The notes under the pieces: generated by a model
Databases searched by the model: none
Told to the model about the DNA's origin: nothing
Seen by the model: only the letters and a program-made list of their open reading frames with translations
Position numbers and translations under genes: made by a program
DNA from: CAZRUA01 sp964603125
GTDB taxonomy: Bacteria; Bacteroidota; Bacteroidia; B-17B0; Aurantibacillaceae
Assembly: GCA_964603125.1 (NCBI GenBank)
Contig: CAZRUA010000152.1
Span: 1-5,550, forward strand
Reading direction: 5' to 3'
Length of the DNA: 5,550 nt
Shown here: one piece after another, positions 1-4,848 of the stretch
Numbering within the stretch: the first letter of the stretch is position 1
Layout of the letters: each line of letters opens with the position of its first letter

Positions 1-8
1 TTTGCCAT
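1..8 (-). CDS. Possible start of the next gene of the left operon (cut by window edge)
   Basis: An ATG on the minus strand at 8-6 is followed by codons for Ala and Lys before the window ends. It lies 75 bases after the stop of the 555-aa gene and is preceded by an A-rich leader (AAGTAAAAAAAAGAAAA), the usual kind of Bacteroidota translation start region. If real, it continues the minus-strand operon to the left. Only two to three codons are visible, so nothing can be said about the product. Confidence 0.3.
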
Positions 9-83
9 TTTTCTTTTTTTTACTTGATTGATAAAGTTGTAAAGCTGTACACTCCTTACCTCTTTATTTTGCTTTGCTTTAAG

Positions 84-1751
84 CTATCTAAGCCTTTTAA
101 ATCTTAATTTAAAATCTGACTTCGCTTTTTTAGCTTTTAGCTTTTTCATTTTTTTGGTGATACCCTTTAAGCCCTTTGATTTTTTGGCTTTCGATTTTTT
201 ATAGGCTTGGTATCCCCATATACTTAAACCTATAACTACTGCTGAACCTGCTGTTATGCCAATCGCCTTTTGATTCTTCTTAAACCATGCCTTTGCACTT
301 TCCCAAAATGTCTCGGTTGATTTATTTGTATCTGTTGCAGCCGTGTTTACTACCTCACTAATTTCTCTTTGCGATTGAGATGCTGCGCCTCGATTTGTTT
401 CTGTGTCGGCAGGTGTATCTTCGTTTGCACCTCCACCACCGCTATTTGTGGACTCATTCGCATTGAAATTAGGTATGGATGTATTCACTTTAGTTTGAGA
501 TATTGGCGGTATCTCAACTATTGGTTCTTCTTGGTTTAAATCTGATGAAGTGTTACTTTCAACTTCTCCCTTCTTTAAACTTCCGATGTTTTTCATCAAG
601 CCTGCTATTGCCGCTAGTACACTTGATGCTGCTGCGATTGCTGCTGCTGTTGCTGGTTCACCTAATCCTGATAATCCTTCCACCCCTTCTACCTCTGATG
701 CGTAGCTACTTGCACCAATGATACTTGAAATAGAATCATTATCCGAATAAGCTCTACTTGAAACATACCCTATTCCATTTAAGGGTACTTCATTTGTTTT
801 GTTGCCGTTGCCAGTTAAGATAGCCTGCTTTAAATTTTTATTATCTCCTCCAGCCCCGTAAAATATTTTCTCTAACCTGTTCTTTACCTCTACCACCTTT
901 TGGTGTTTTGTTAAATCCAAGTTCTTTGCCCTTGCTTGTTCCTGAGTTAGGTAAGCAAATCGCAAACGCTCTGCAATACGAAACATATTAGTTTTCATAC
1001 CAACCAATATTCCAGCCCTTAATAACACTGCGCCAGGATTTACCTTGTTTACCGCATTGATTCCTGTCTTTACCGATTGGAAAACTTTAGTTTCTTTGAT
1101 AGGTTTGCTAAAAAGCTTTCCCATATCCTGTTCAAATCCATCCAATAAATCGTTTGCATCTATGTTCATAGGCTTATCATCTATTCCTGTTATGTTTCCT
1201 ATTCCATTTAAAAATTCTAATTCCATGTTTCTATCAATTTTTTCAATAAAGGGTACTTCAAAATCAAAACTATCCAACACACAATCCATAGGAAGTTCCC
1301 TCCCATTTGGTAGAATTACAACTGGATAGATATGTTGAAATCCTTGCTTCTCATCAAACTTAACCACCCGAAAAAGGTGTTTTATTTTTAAGACATGCAG
1401 CATCGAGGAAATTAAAACAGTAAAATCGTCACAATCAATTCCAATATGCCTTGTTGCAAAACTGTAATTAGGGCTTTTAATCTGCTCTTTACCCTTTACA
1501 TCTTCCTCATACTGAAAATGATTATAACACCACTCCCAAATATTACGGCATGTTTCTCTTACGTTTGCCCGCTTTAAATGATTGGCAATTTTTACTGTTT
1601 GTGGAACTACTAAATGAATTGCCTTTGGTAAAAAATTAATTGTGTCCTCTAGTTTCGCATCTCGTTTTATTGACTGAGTTGTTCCTAGTGGTTTATCAAA
1701 GAACTTTTCAAATTCCTCTCCCCCTCGTATCTGTCTTTTACCTGCCTTCAA
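84..1751 (-). CDS. Transglutaminase-like (papain-fold) membrane-anchored protein with basic C-terminal tail
   Basis: Residues about 60-165 look like a transglutaminase-like domain: Cys107 in the motif GIDCDDF, His140 in FQHIYPVV and Asp156 in ELPMDCVLD have the order and spacing of the Cys-His-Asp triad. Members of this fold act as cysteine proteases, peptide or amide hydrolases or cross-linkers; DCDD-type versions also occur in phage proteins. The domain is followed by a linker to about 360, an Ala-rich hydrophobic stretch (367-386), a Ser/Thr/Asn/Gly-rich low-complexity region (about 395-475), a membrane segment (about 496-514) and a Lys/Arg-rich tail (518-555). There is no signal peptide. 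The start is TTG, five bases after the previous stop; no upstream ATG exists in frame and the first internal Met (175) lies beyond the catalytic domain. It is the last complete gene of the unit that includes the LEA14-like and coiled-coil genes. The fold is fairly sure; the substrate and a structural virion role are guesses. Confidence 0.85.
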   Translation of the reverse strand: MKAGKRQIRGGEEFEKFFDKPLGTTQSIKRDAKLEDTINFLPKAIHLVVPQTVKIANHLKRANVRETCRNIWEWCYNHFQYEEDVKGKEQIKSPNYSFATRHIGIDCDDFTVLISSMLHVLKIKHLFRVVKFDEKQGFQHIYPVVILPNGRELPMDCVLDSFDFEVPFIEKIDRNMELEFLNGIGNITGIDDKPMNIDANDLLDGFEQDMGKLFSKPIKETKVFQSVKTGINAVNKVNPGAVLLRAGILVGMKTNMFRIAERLRFAYLTQEQARAKNLDLTKHQKVVEVKNRLEKIFYGAGGDNKNLKQAILTGNGNKTNEVPLNGIGYVSSRAYSDNDSISSIIGASSYASEVEGVEGLSGLGEPATAAAIAAASSVLAAIAGLMKNIGSLKKGEVESNTSSDLNQEEPIVEIPPISQTKVNTSIPNFNANESTNSGGGGANEDTPADTETNRGAASQSQREISEVVNTAATDTNKSTETFWESAKAWFKKNQKAIGITAGSAVVIGLSIWGYQAYKKSKAKKSKGLKGITKKMKKLKAKKAKSDFKLRFKRLR

Positions 1752-1756
1752 TTTGC

Positions 1757-2224
1757 TTATCCTATCGTTACTATTTCTTTTAATGGAATTGGTATCTTAA
1801 CACCTTGCTTTACTAGTGATGTTTTTATATCCAAATCAACACTTACCTTTTTATCTGCATTTGCAAAGCCCTTTATTAACTCCACTGCTGCTCCCAGTAG
1901 TCTGATATAACTTATCTCAATGCGTGTATCCAAAATTGTATATTCGCCACTCGCTGGAACTGTTATTATTTTATTTACAACATTGGAACTAGCTACATAT
2001 TGATTCTTATAATTTACTATTACTACTGGATGGGTAAACTCAATCTGCTCATTACTTAGGTTCTTAATTAAAGTATCAAAACTCAATATTATCCCACCTA
2101 ACTTAAACTTGTGTATTCGCCCCTTTGTTTCTGTTACTATCTTACTTGAATATCCTTTCAAATATTTATAGCCCAAAATCCCTAAAGCCAAAACACCAAC
2201 TCCAATTCCAACTAACATTTTCAT
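1757..2224 (-). CDS. Membrane-anchored LEA14-like (LEA type 2 / WHy) beta-domain protein
   Basis: Residues 4-20 form a Gly-rich hydrophobic N-terminal membrane anchor (LVGIGVGVLALGILGY), followed by basic residues and no lipobox. The remaining 130 residues alternate hydrophobic and polar residues as beta strands do. They match the general pattern of LEA type 2 domains: LIKNLSNEQIEFTHPVVIV, a later turn ITVPASGEYT, and a final strand pair ending KIPIPLKEIVTIG. Such domains are immunoglobulin-like folds without known catalysis, found in desiccation-related and envelope proteins. The gene overlaps the upstream coiled-coil gene by four bases (ATGA) and ends five bases before the transglutaminase-like gene, so the three are probably translationally coupled and work in the same place. 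The family call rests on pattern reading only; a phage membrane or spike-base protein is an alternative. Confidence 0.75.
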   Translation of the reverse strand: MKMLVGIGVGVLALGILGYKYLKGYSSKIVTETKGRIHKFKLGGIILSFDTLIKNLSNEQIEFTHPVVIVNYKNQYVASSNVVNKIITVPASGEYTILDTRIEISYIRLLGAAVELIKGFANADKKVSVDLDIKTSLVKQGVKIPIPLKEIVTIG

Positions 2225-2490
2225 TTTATGCCTCTTTTAAGTTTATGCTGTTTTTCTAAGACCTTGATTTTTTCACTTAAAGTGTCTATTTGTTTTTGAA
2301 ATAGCTTTGAAAGATTATCAAAGAGCTTGGCATGAAGATTAAATTCATTATTCAATTTATTTACCCTATCTACCATGTGCTTGAAATCCTTGTGTAAATC
2401 CTTTAGGAAGTAACCTATCAATATGAAGGTTAAACTTATAATTGCTAAAAGGACGCTATTGATTACTAATAATATTTCTGTGCTTGTCAT
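2221..2490 (-). CDS. Small membrane-anchored coiled-coil protein
   Basis: The 89-aa product has one strong membrane segment at residues about 5-29 (ILLVINSVLLAIISLTFILIGYF). A charged helix with heptad-like Leu/Ile spacing follows from about 32 to 80 and ends in a basic tail (KQHKLKRGIK). It has no cysteine and no cleavable signal peptide. Size and layout resemble small accessory membrane proteins of phages (holin-like or spanin-like) and small scaffold proteins, but no family is recognised. Its stop overlaps the start of the LEA14-like gene (ATGA). Upstream is a purine-rich AGAAAGA just before the ATG. The coiled coil suggests oligomerisation, perhaps with its two membrane-anchored neighbours. 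Confidence 0.75.
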   Translation of the reverse strand: MTSTEILLVINSVLLAIISLTFILIGYFLKDLHKDFKHMVDRVNKLNNEFNLHAKLFDNLSKLFQKQIDTLSEKIKVLEKQHKLKRGIK

Positions 2491-2549
2491 TCTTTCTACT
2501 TTAGTTTTTCATCTGAAATTGTTTTTCTTTCGCTTCTATAATACAAAGG

Positions 2550-2618
2550 TCAGAACTTAATACCAGTATGCCCGCCAGCTTTTCCAAATCGGAACTTTTC
2601 TTCATCACTTAGCATCAT
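2550..2618 (-). CDS. Candidate micro-gene, 22 residues
   Basis: The minus strand carries AGAAGG, four A's, then ATGATG and a short open frame ending in TGA. The peptide is MMLSDEEKFRFGKAGG followed by HTGIKF: a charged helix-like first half and a Gly-rich end with aromatic and basic residues. It lies first in the minus-strand unit, 59 bases before the coiled-coil gene. The frame stays open for about 16 further codons upstream, but without a start codon. The Shine-Dalgarno-like site is unusual in Bacteroidota and favours real translation; the very small size argues against. It could be a leader peptide, a small membrane-module protein, or the tail of a decayed gene. Confidence 0.4.
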   Translation of the reverse strand: MMLSDEEKFRFGKAGGHTGIKF

Positions 2619-2632
2619 TTTTCCTTCTTTGT

Positions 2633-2653
2633 AGAAATTTTCCGAAAATTTCT
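2633..2653. promoter_or_regulatory. Perfect 21-bp palindrome between divergent units (candidate operator)
   Basis: Ten-base arms (AGAAATTTTC and GAAAATTTCT) flank a single central base. The site lies between the minus-strand unit beginning near 2618 and the plus-strand gene at 2689, close to the expected promoter positions of both. A one-base loop cannot make a good RNA hairpin, so a dimeric DNA-binding protein site is more likely. A near match to the -7 element (TATCCTTG, one mismatch) for the plus gene is at 2657-2664, but no -33 element is correctly spaced. Confidence 0.5.
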
Positions 2654-2688
2654 TATTATCCTTGCATTAAAATCTGTATCAGCTAATT

Positions 2689-3093
2689 ATGAATCTTGTT
2701 TTACTTGAAAAACGCTTAAATGTTCTTGTTAACTTTTTTGAAAAATACCCACACAAAGAGTTTGAAATTTCAAAAACAGAGCATTTAGATATAATTGATT
2801 TAGTAATTACAGGTATTAAACACATGCCTGAAAGCTTTGATTTAATTAATGTTTTGGAGCATTATGATATTAATTCAAAACAAGTTTTAGCATTTTTTCA
2901 AAACAAAAAAATAAATCATCCTAACTCCATAATCCTTGAATATGCTGATGTTTCGATATATTTATCCATACTAAAGGATTGTTATTTTCCAACTCTTTCT
3001 AATGAACTTCCTACTTTTACAATTCTTTCAATAGCTACTAAACTGAGGTGTTTCGACATGGAAAGAATGCGGGTTGATAGAAATTCTGCTTAA
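2689..3093 (+). CDS. Hypothetical protein, divergent gene between the two minus-strand units
   Basis: The 134-aa product is not recognised. It looks soluble and mostly helical, with a Leu/Ile-rich N-terminal half (LVLLEKRLNVLVNFFEKY), a central HYDINSKQVLAFFQNKK and two cysteines near the end (DCYFPTL, LRCFDME). No membrane segment or signal peptide is visible. The ATG is the first in the frame and follows an AT-rich leader with no Shine-Dalgarno site. It is the only plus-strand gene in the left two thirds, inserted between two minus-strand units, with a palindrome on its left and an inverted repeat three bases after its stop. A self-contained cassette in opposite orientation is typical of accessory genes in proviruses, such as repressors or exclusion genes; that role is inference only. 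Confidence 0.7.
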   Translation: MNLVLLEKRLNVLVNFFEKYPHKEFEISKTEHLDIIDLVITGIKHMPESFDLINVLEHYDINSKQVLAFFQNKKINHPNSIILEYADVSIYLSILKDCYFPTLSNELPTFTILSIATKLRCFDMERMRVDRNSA

Positions 3094-3095
3094 TA

Positions 3096-3142
3096 AGCGA
3101 AAAGTAATTTACTTTGATTATTTAAGAAAACTACTTTTCGCT
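3096..3142. terminator. Inverted repeat between converging genes, possible bidirectional terminator
   Basis: Perfect 11-base arms (AGCGAAAAGTA at 3096-3106 and TACTTTTCGCT at 3132-3142) enclose a 25-base loop. The repeat begins three bases after the stop of the plus gene and ends four bases before the stop of the minus gene. The left arm can also pair with a nearer copy (AAAGTAA at 3101-3107 with TTACTTT at 3109-3115). The long loop and absence of a clean T-run make it a weak terminator; a protein-binding or recombination site is possible. Confidence 0.45.
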
Positions 3143-3146
3143 CCCT

Positions 3147-3359
3147 TTATCTTTCACGTCTCTTTACCTCACCTCTTAGTGTTTCCCAGATATAATCGAA
3201 GTCCAAATCTTCATACTTGCAATACTCCTTTATAGTGATGTGCTTTGTTTTCTTTCCTAAAGCATCCCTTATAGTACAAAGCTCTGTGCTTGCCGTTCTG
3301 TAAGTGCATCCAAATAAAACTTGAATATCCTTTACTTTTAAAAAAATTCCTCCTTCCAT
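3147..3359 (-). CDS. Small putative DNA-binding (helix-turn-helix-like) protein
   Basis: The 70-aa product has the pattern LKVKDIQVLFGCTYRTASTELCTIRDALGKK, followed by HITIKEYCKYEDLDFDYIWETLRG. This reads as a small winged-helix or excisionase-like domain: a helix, a turn at GCTYRTA, a putative recognition helix around residues 20-31, then a short wing and a last helix. Similar small proteins are frequent in Bacteroidota mobile elements, known here by general pattern and not by a search. It starts six bases after the 120-aa gene stops, so the two are co-transcribed. The start is the only ATG in frame; the GGAGGA just inside the frame encodes Gly-Gly and is not its ribosome site. It is probably a regulator or an accessory to replication or recombination. 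Confidence 0.7.
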   Translation of the reverse strand: MEGGIFLKVKDIQVLFGCTYRTASTELCTIRDALGKKTKHITIKEYCKYEDLDFDYIWETLRGEVKRRER

Positions 3360-3365
3360 GATTTC

Positions 3366-3728
3366 TTAGTTTTCTTTTGGTTGATACTCCATTTCTAAGT
3401 CTCCTAATTTTGATTTTAAAACGTATTGAGCAGCCTTTAAATTCCCTAAATCATAAAGCATCCCAAGTGCATAGTTCAATTGCCATTCAAGTAAGGTTTC
3501 AATTTTATTGGTTAGCTTTTCCCTTGCTCTATCGACCTCTGTGTTATACAGCATTTCCTTTTCAAAAACATCCTCAATCTCATCTCTTCTTAATGTTTTA
3601 AATGCCTTTCTTAACTTTACAGCTGTTATATAACTACTTGGTTTTGTTCCCATCTCACTTGGACGATTACCCATAATTGATTGGTACTTGTTAAACTGCT
3701 CGTGGCTGTCAAAAACTCTATCTTCCAT
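3366..3728 (-). CDS. Hypothetical helical protein, first gene of a two-gene unit
   Basis: The 120-aa product is charged, probably almost entirely helical and soluble, with no cysteine and no membrane segment. The N-terminal 30 residues (EDRVFDSHEQFNKYQSIMGN, then PSEMGTKPSS) look flexible. A basic stretch VKLRKAFKTLRRDEIEDVFEKEM follows, then long amphipathic helices to ETLLEWQLNYALGMLYDLGN and a C-terminal LKAAQYVLKSKLGD. The family is not recognised. The last part faintly recalls the end of phage small terminase subunits, but that is too weak to call. It begins with ATG after the very AT-rich leader AATTAAAAATTAAAATC, and the next gene follows after six bases. The 12 bases around its start codon are repeated exactly at the start of the next gene. 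Confidence 0.7.
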   Translation of the reverse strand: MEDRVFDSHEQFNKYQSIMGNRPSEMGTKPSSYITAVKLRKAFKTLRRDEIEDVFEKEMLYNTEVDRAREKLTNKIETLLEWQLNYALGMLYDLGNLKAAQYVLKSKLGDLEMEYQPKEN

Positions 3729-3856
3729 GATTTTAATTTTTAATTGTTAATGATTAATTTTCTTCTTGCTTTTGGTATAGGTCAGGGATTTGATAAAAAA
3801 GAAGTGATTTTATTTCCCATTGACTTTGCTCTTTTTGTATTCATATTTCTTGCGTT

Positions 3857-3961
3857 TTGATAACACAAATTTCCGAAGGCAAGCGCCTCGCAATCGAATT
3901 GAAAGCGAATCAAAGAAGGGGTCTGCGAACGCTATTCACAGGTGTTTTAAAGAATTTATAA
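3857..3961 (+). pseudogene. Protein-like fragment without a proper start (possible gene remnant)
   Basis: A plus-strand frame with no ATG reads LITQISEGKRLAIELKANQR, then RGLRTLFTGVLKNL, and stops with TAA at 3959-3961. The frame is open only from 3824. Its composition is much more like a folded basic helical protein than the surrounding sequence, and local G+C is higher. The opposite strand is also protein-like over part of the same bases (FAFNSIARRLPSEICVIKTQ). It could be the tail of a decayed gene left by recombination, or a conserved structured RNA or DNA element whose translation is accidental. No family is recognised. Confidence 0.25.
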
Positions 3962-4012
3962 GCAGTAACAATTCTCTTAGAATCAAAAAAATAGTTATTA
4001 ACCGTTTTGATT

Positions 4013-4035
4013 TTCGCAATCAAATTAATTGCGAA
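4013..4035. repeat. Short inverted repeat, candidate protein-binding site
   Basis: TTCGCAAT and ATTGCGAA are perfect eight-base arms around a seven-base spacer in the gene-free region. There is no T-run, so it is not an obvious terminator. One such repeat is near chance expectation for a window this size; the recurring GCGAA motifs nearby are the reason to list it. Confidence 0.3.
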
Positions 4036-4081
4036 TTAATAAGTGGTTTATTTTTGAAAATAACTGGTAAAATGGGACAAT

Positions 4082-4114
4082 AAAAAAAGCCATTTGCTTT
4101 TGACAAATGGCTTT
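4082..4114 (-). terminator. Intrinsic terminator of the 172-aa gene
   Basis: A perfect 11-base stem (AAAGCCATTTG at 4086-4096 with CAAATGGCTTT at 4104-4114) closes a seven-base loop. Read on the minus strand, the stem is followed by an uninterrupted T-run through 4082. It lies 16 bases beyond the stop of the minus-strand gene at 4131, the classic placement for its Rho-independent terminator. Confidence 0.9.
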
Positions 4115-4130
4115 AAATTCTTTTTGAATA

Positions 4131-4649
4131 TTATCCTAATTTATTCTTATCACAAATATAATTCTGATAATAGACTAGTTCCTGAAATGAAGGTTTCAGA
4201 ATTAATTTGGAATGATTGTATGAATCTTCCTTAGATAATACTAAATGATTTATGGCTAAATCATTAATAAACTCTACTGTAAATATAGAATTATCTCGAA
4301 TTGCTGGAAACTCATCCTTTAGCTCTGTTGGCGAATACCATTCTTGATGGCAATTTGCATAATTTACCCTTTGATGCGTTACGTAAAATGGTACGCTTAT
4401 GCTCTCAAATTCGTTTTGAATGATTTTCAAATCCACATTCTTTACATGGATTATATGTTTAATTAATTCGAGTAAATATTCTTCCAGTACTTCGACTTTT
4501 TTAGTGTGGTTATTATTTCTACATCTTAGGAAATTTGCTGCTGATAAACGCTGCATAAACTTCATGTCAATGTTTCTCGAATGATAAAAACCTGCGTACT
4601 TTTTAAAAATTTCCTCCTCTGTGAGCCAAATTTCTTTTTTGATGTACAT
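4131..4649 (-). CDS. Hypothetical protein with two tandem helix-turn-helix-like repeats
   Basis: The 172-aa product has an internal duplication. Residues 8-43 align without gaps to 104-139 (offset 96): Trp8/Trp104, Thr10/Ser106, Glu13/Glu109, Ile14/Leu110, Tyr18/Phe114, Met29/Val125, Phe31/Phe127, Met32/Ile128 and Leu35/Leu131. Each unit opens W-L/Y-T/S-x-x-E-I/L, like the first helix of excisionase or MerR-type winged domains, so a tandem DNA-binding protein is a reasonable guess. The linker (about 65-100) is helical then beta-like. Cysteines are at 43, 100 and 166, with no metal-binding pattern. The gene stands alone between a near-consensus promoter and a strong terminator. Its AGGAGGT ribosome site is unusually strong for Bacteroidota. 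No known family is recognised, and the DNA-binding role is inferred. Confidence 0.75.
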   Translation of the reverse strand: MYIKKEIWLTEEEIFKKYAGFYHSRNIDMKFMQRLSAANFLRCRNNNHTKKVEVLEEYLLELIKHIIHVKNVDLKIIQNEFESISVPFYVTHQRVNYANCHQEWYSPTELKDEFPAIRDNSIFTVEFINDLAINHLVLSKEDSYNHSKLILKPSFQELVYYQNYICDKNKLG

Positions 4650-4653
4650 AAAT

Positions 4654-4660
4654 ACCTCCT
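4654..4660 (-). promoter_or_regulatory. Strong Shine-Dalgarno site AGGAGGT
   Basis: On the minus strand AGGAGGT lies four bases before the ATG at 4649, almost fully complementary to the usual 16S tail. Bacteroidota genes rarely depend on such sites and no other full-length gene in this window has one. It fixes the start codon of the 172-aa gene and hints at an origin outside the group, or at phage-style expression. Confidence 0.75.
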
Positions 4661-4733
4661 ATTTGTATTGTGTTATATGAGGGTTCAAAATGTATTAATG
4701 TTTCATGGTTTTAGGTTTTCTATTTTTAAGTTA

Positions 4734-4763
4734 CAAATTTTCTTAGCGTTCTATTTCGGCAAA
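4734..4763 (-). promoter_or_regulatory. Near-consensus Bacteroidota promoter for the 172-aa gene
   Basis: On the minus strand TTTG (4763-4760) is followed after 18 bases by AAAATTTG (4741-4734), one mismatch from TAnnTTTG with a spacer one base short. Transcription would begin near 4727-4730 and give a leader of about 80 bases. Repeated TAAGTGGTA motifs lie directly upstream. Confidence 0.45.
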
Positions 4764-4764
4764 A

Positions 4765-4797
4765 CACTAAGTGGTAACTTTCACTTTGTAAGTGGTA
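4765..4797. repeat. Direct repeat TAAGTGGTA, two copies 21 bp apart, each within a small palindrome
   Basis: TAAGTGGTA occurs at 4768-4776 and 4789-4797. The start-to-start distance of 21 bp places both on the same face of the helix. Each copy overlaps a small palindrome: CACT-A-AGTG at 4765-4773 and CACTT-TGT-AAGTG at 4782-4794. They lie just upstream of the candidate -33 element of the 172-aa gene, the usual place for activator or repressor sites. Confidence 0.4.
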
Positions 4798-4848
4798 GCA
4801 GTAGCTAGTTAAGAGGATTTGAGCAGTATTTCTCATGATTTTTTTGCA

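Larger units (their letters stand above)
3729..4085. other. Long stretch without a convincing complete gene; upstream region of the 120-aa gene
   Basis: This 357-base stretch should carry the promoter of the minus-strand unit starting at 3728, but no exact TTTG/TAnnTTTG pair with proper spacing is visible. It contains a patch richer in G+C at about 3857-3961 (separate entry) and an inverted repeat TTCGCAAT / ATTGCGAA at 4013-4020 and 4028-4035. A TAAGTGGT motif at 4040-4047 recurs twice upstream of the 172-aa gene. The motif GCGAA occurs several times (3905, 3925, 4031 and inverted at 4013), which could mark binding sites. A plus-strand frame from a TTG at 3820 to 4083 is open, but its product has no protein-like pattern. 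Confidence 0.5.

Noticed and set aside
503..721. Plus-strand open frame of 72 codons
   Set aside because: It is opposite the low-complexity part of the transglutaminase-like gene; the Leu-rich product is the shadow of Ser/Gly/Glu-rich codons.
1045..1329. Plus-strand open frame of 94 codons
   Set aside because: It is antisense to the transglutaminase-like gene, without a ribosome site or a believable protein pattern.
3377..3601. Plus-strand open frame of 74 codons
   Set aside because: It is the shadow of the 120-aa minus-strand gene, which has better composition and a coupled neighbour.
3366..3728. Small terminase subunit for the 120-aa protein
   Set aside because: Only a faint resemblance at the C-terminal end, with no recognisable helix-turn-helix and no large terminase gene in view.
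3784..3864. Minus-strand small frames: MNTKRAKSMGNKITSFLSNP, and a neighbouring start-less frame ending PDLYQKQEEN
   Set aside because: The first is only 20 codons without a clear ribosome site and the second lacks a start codon. They are mentioned only as part of the odd gene-free patch.
3820..4083. Plus-strand open frame of 87 codons starting with TTG
   Set aside because: The product has no family pattern, the frame competes with a more protein-like reading of the same bases, and no start signal is visible. The terminator beyond it has its T-run on the minus-strand side.
4581..4808. Plus-strand open frame of 75 codons, with an internal ATG at 4677
   Set aside because: It overlaps the start of the 172-aa gene and the promoter region; its Phe-rich product looks like translated non-coding DNA.
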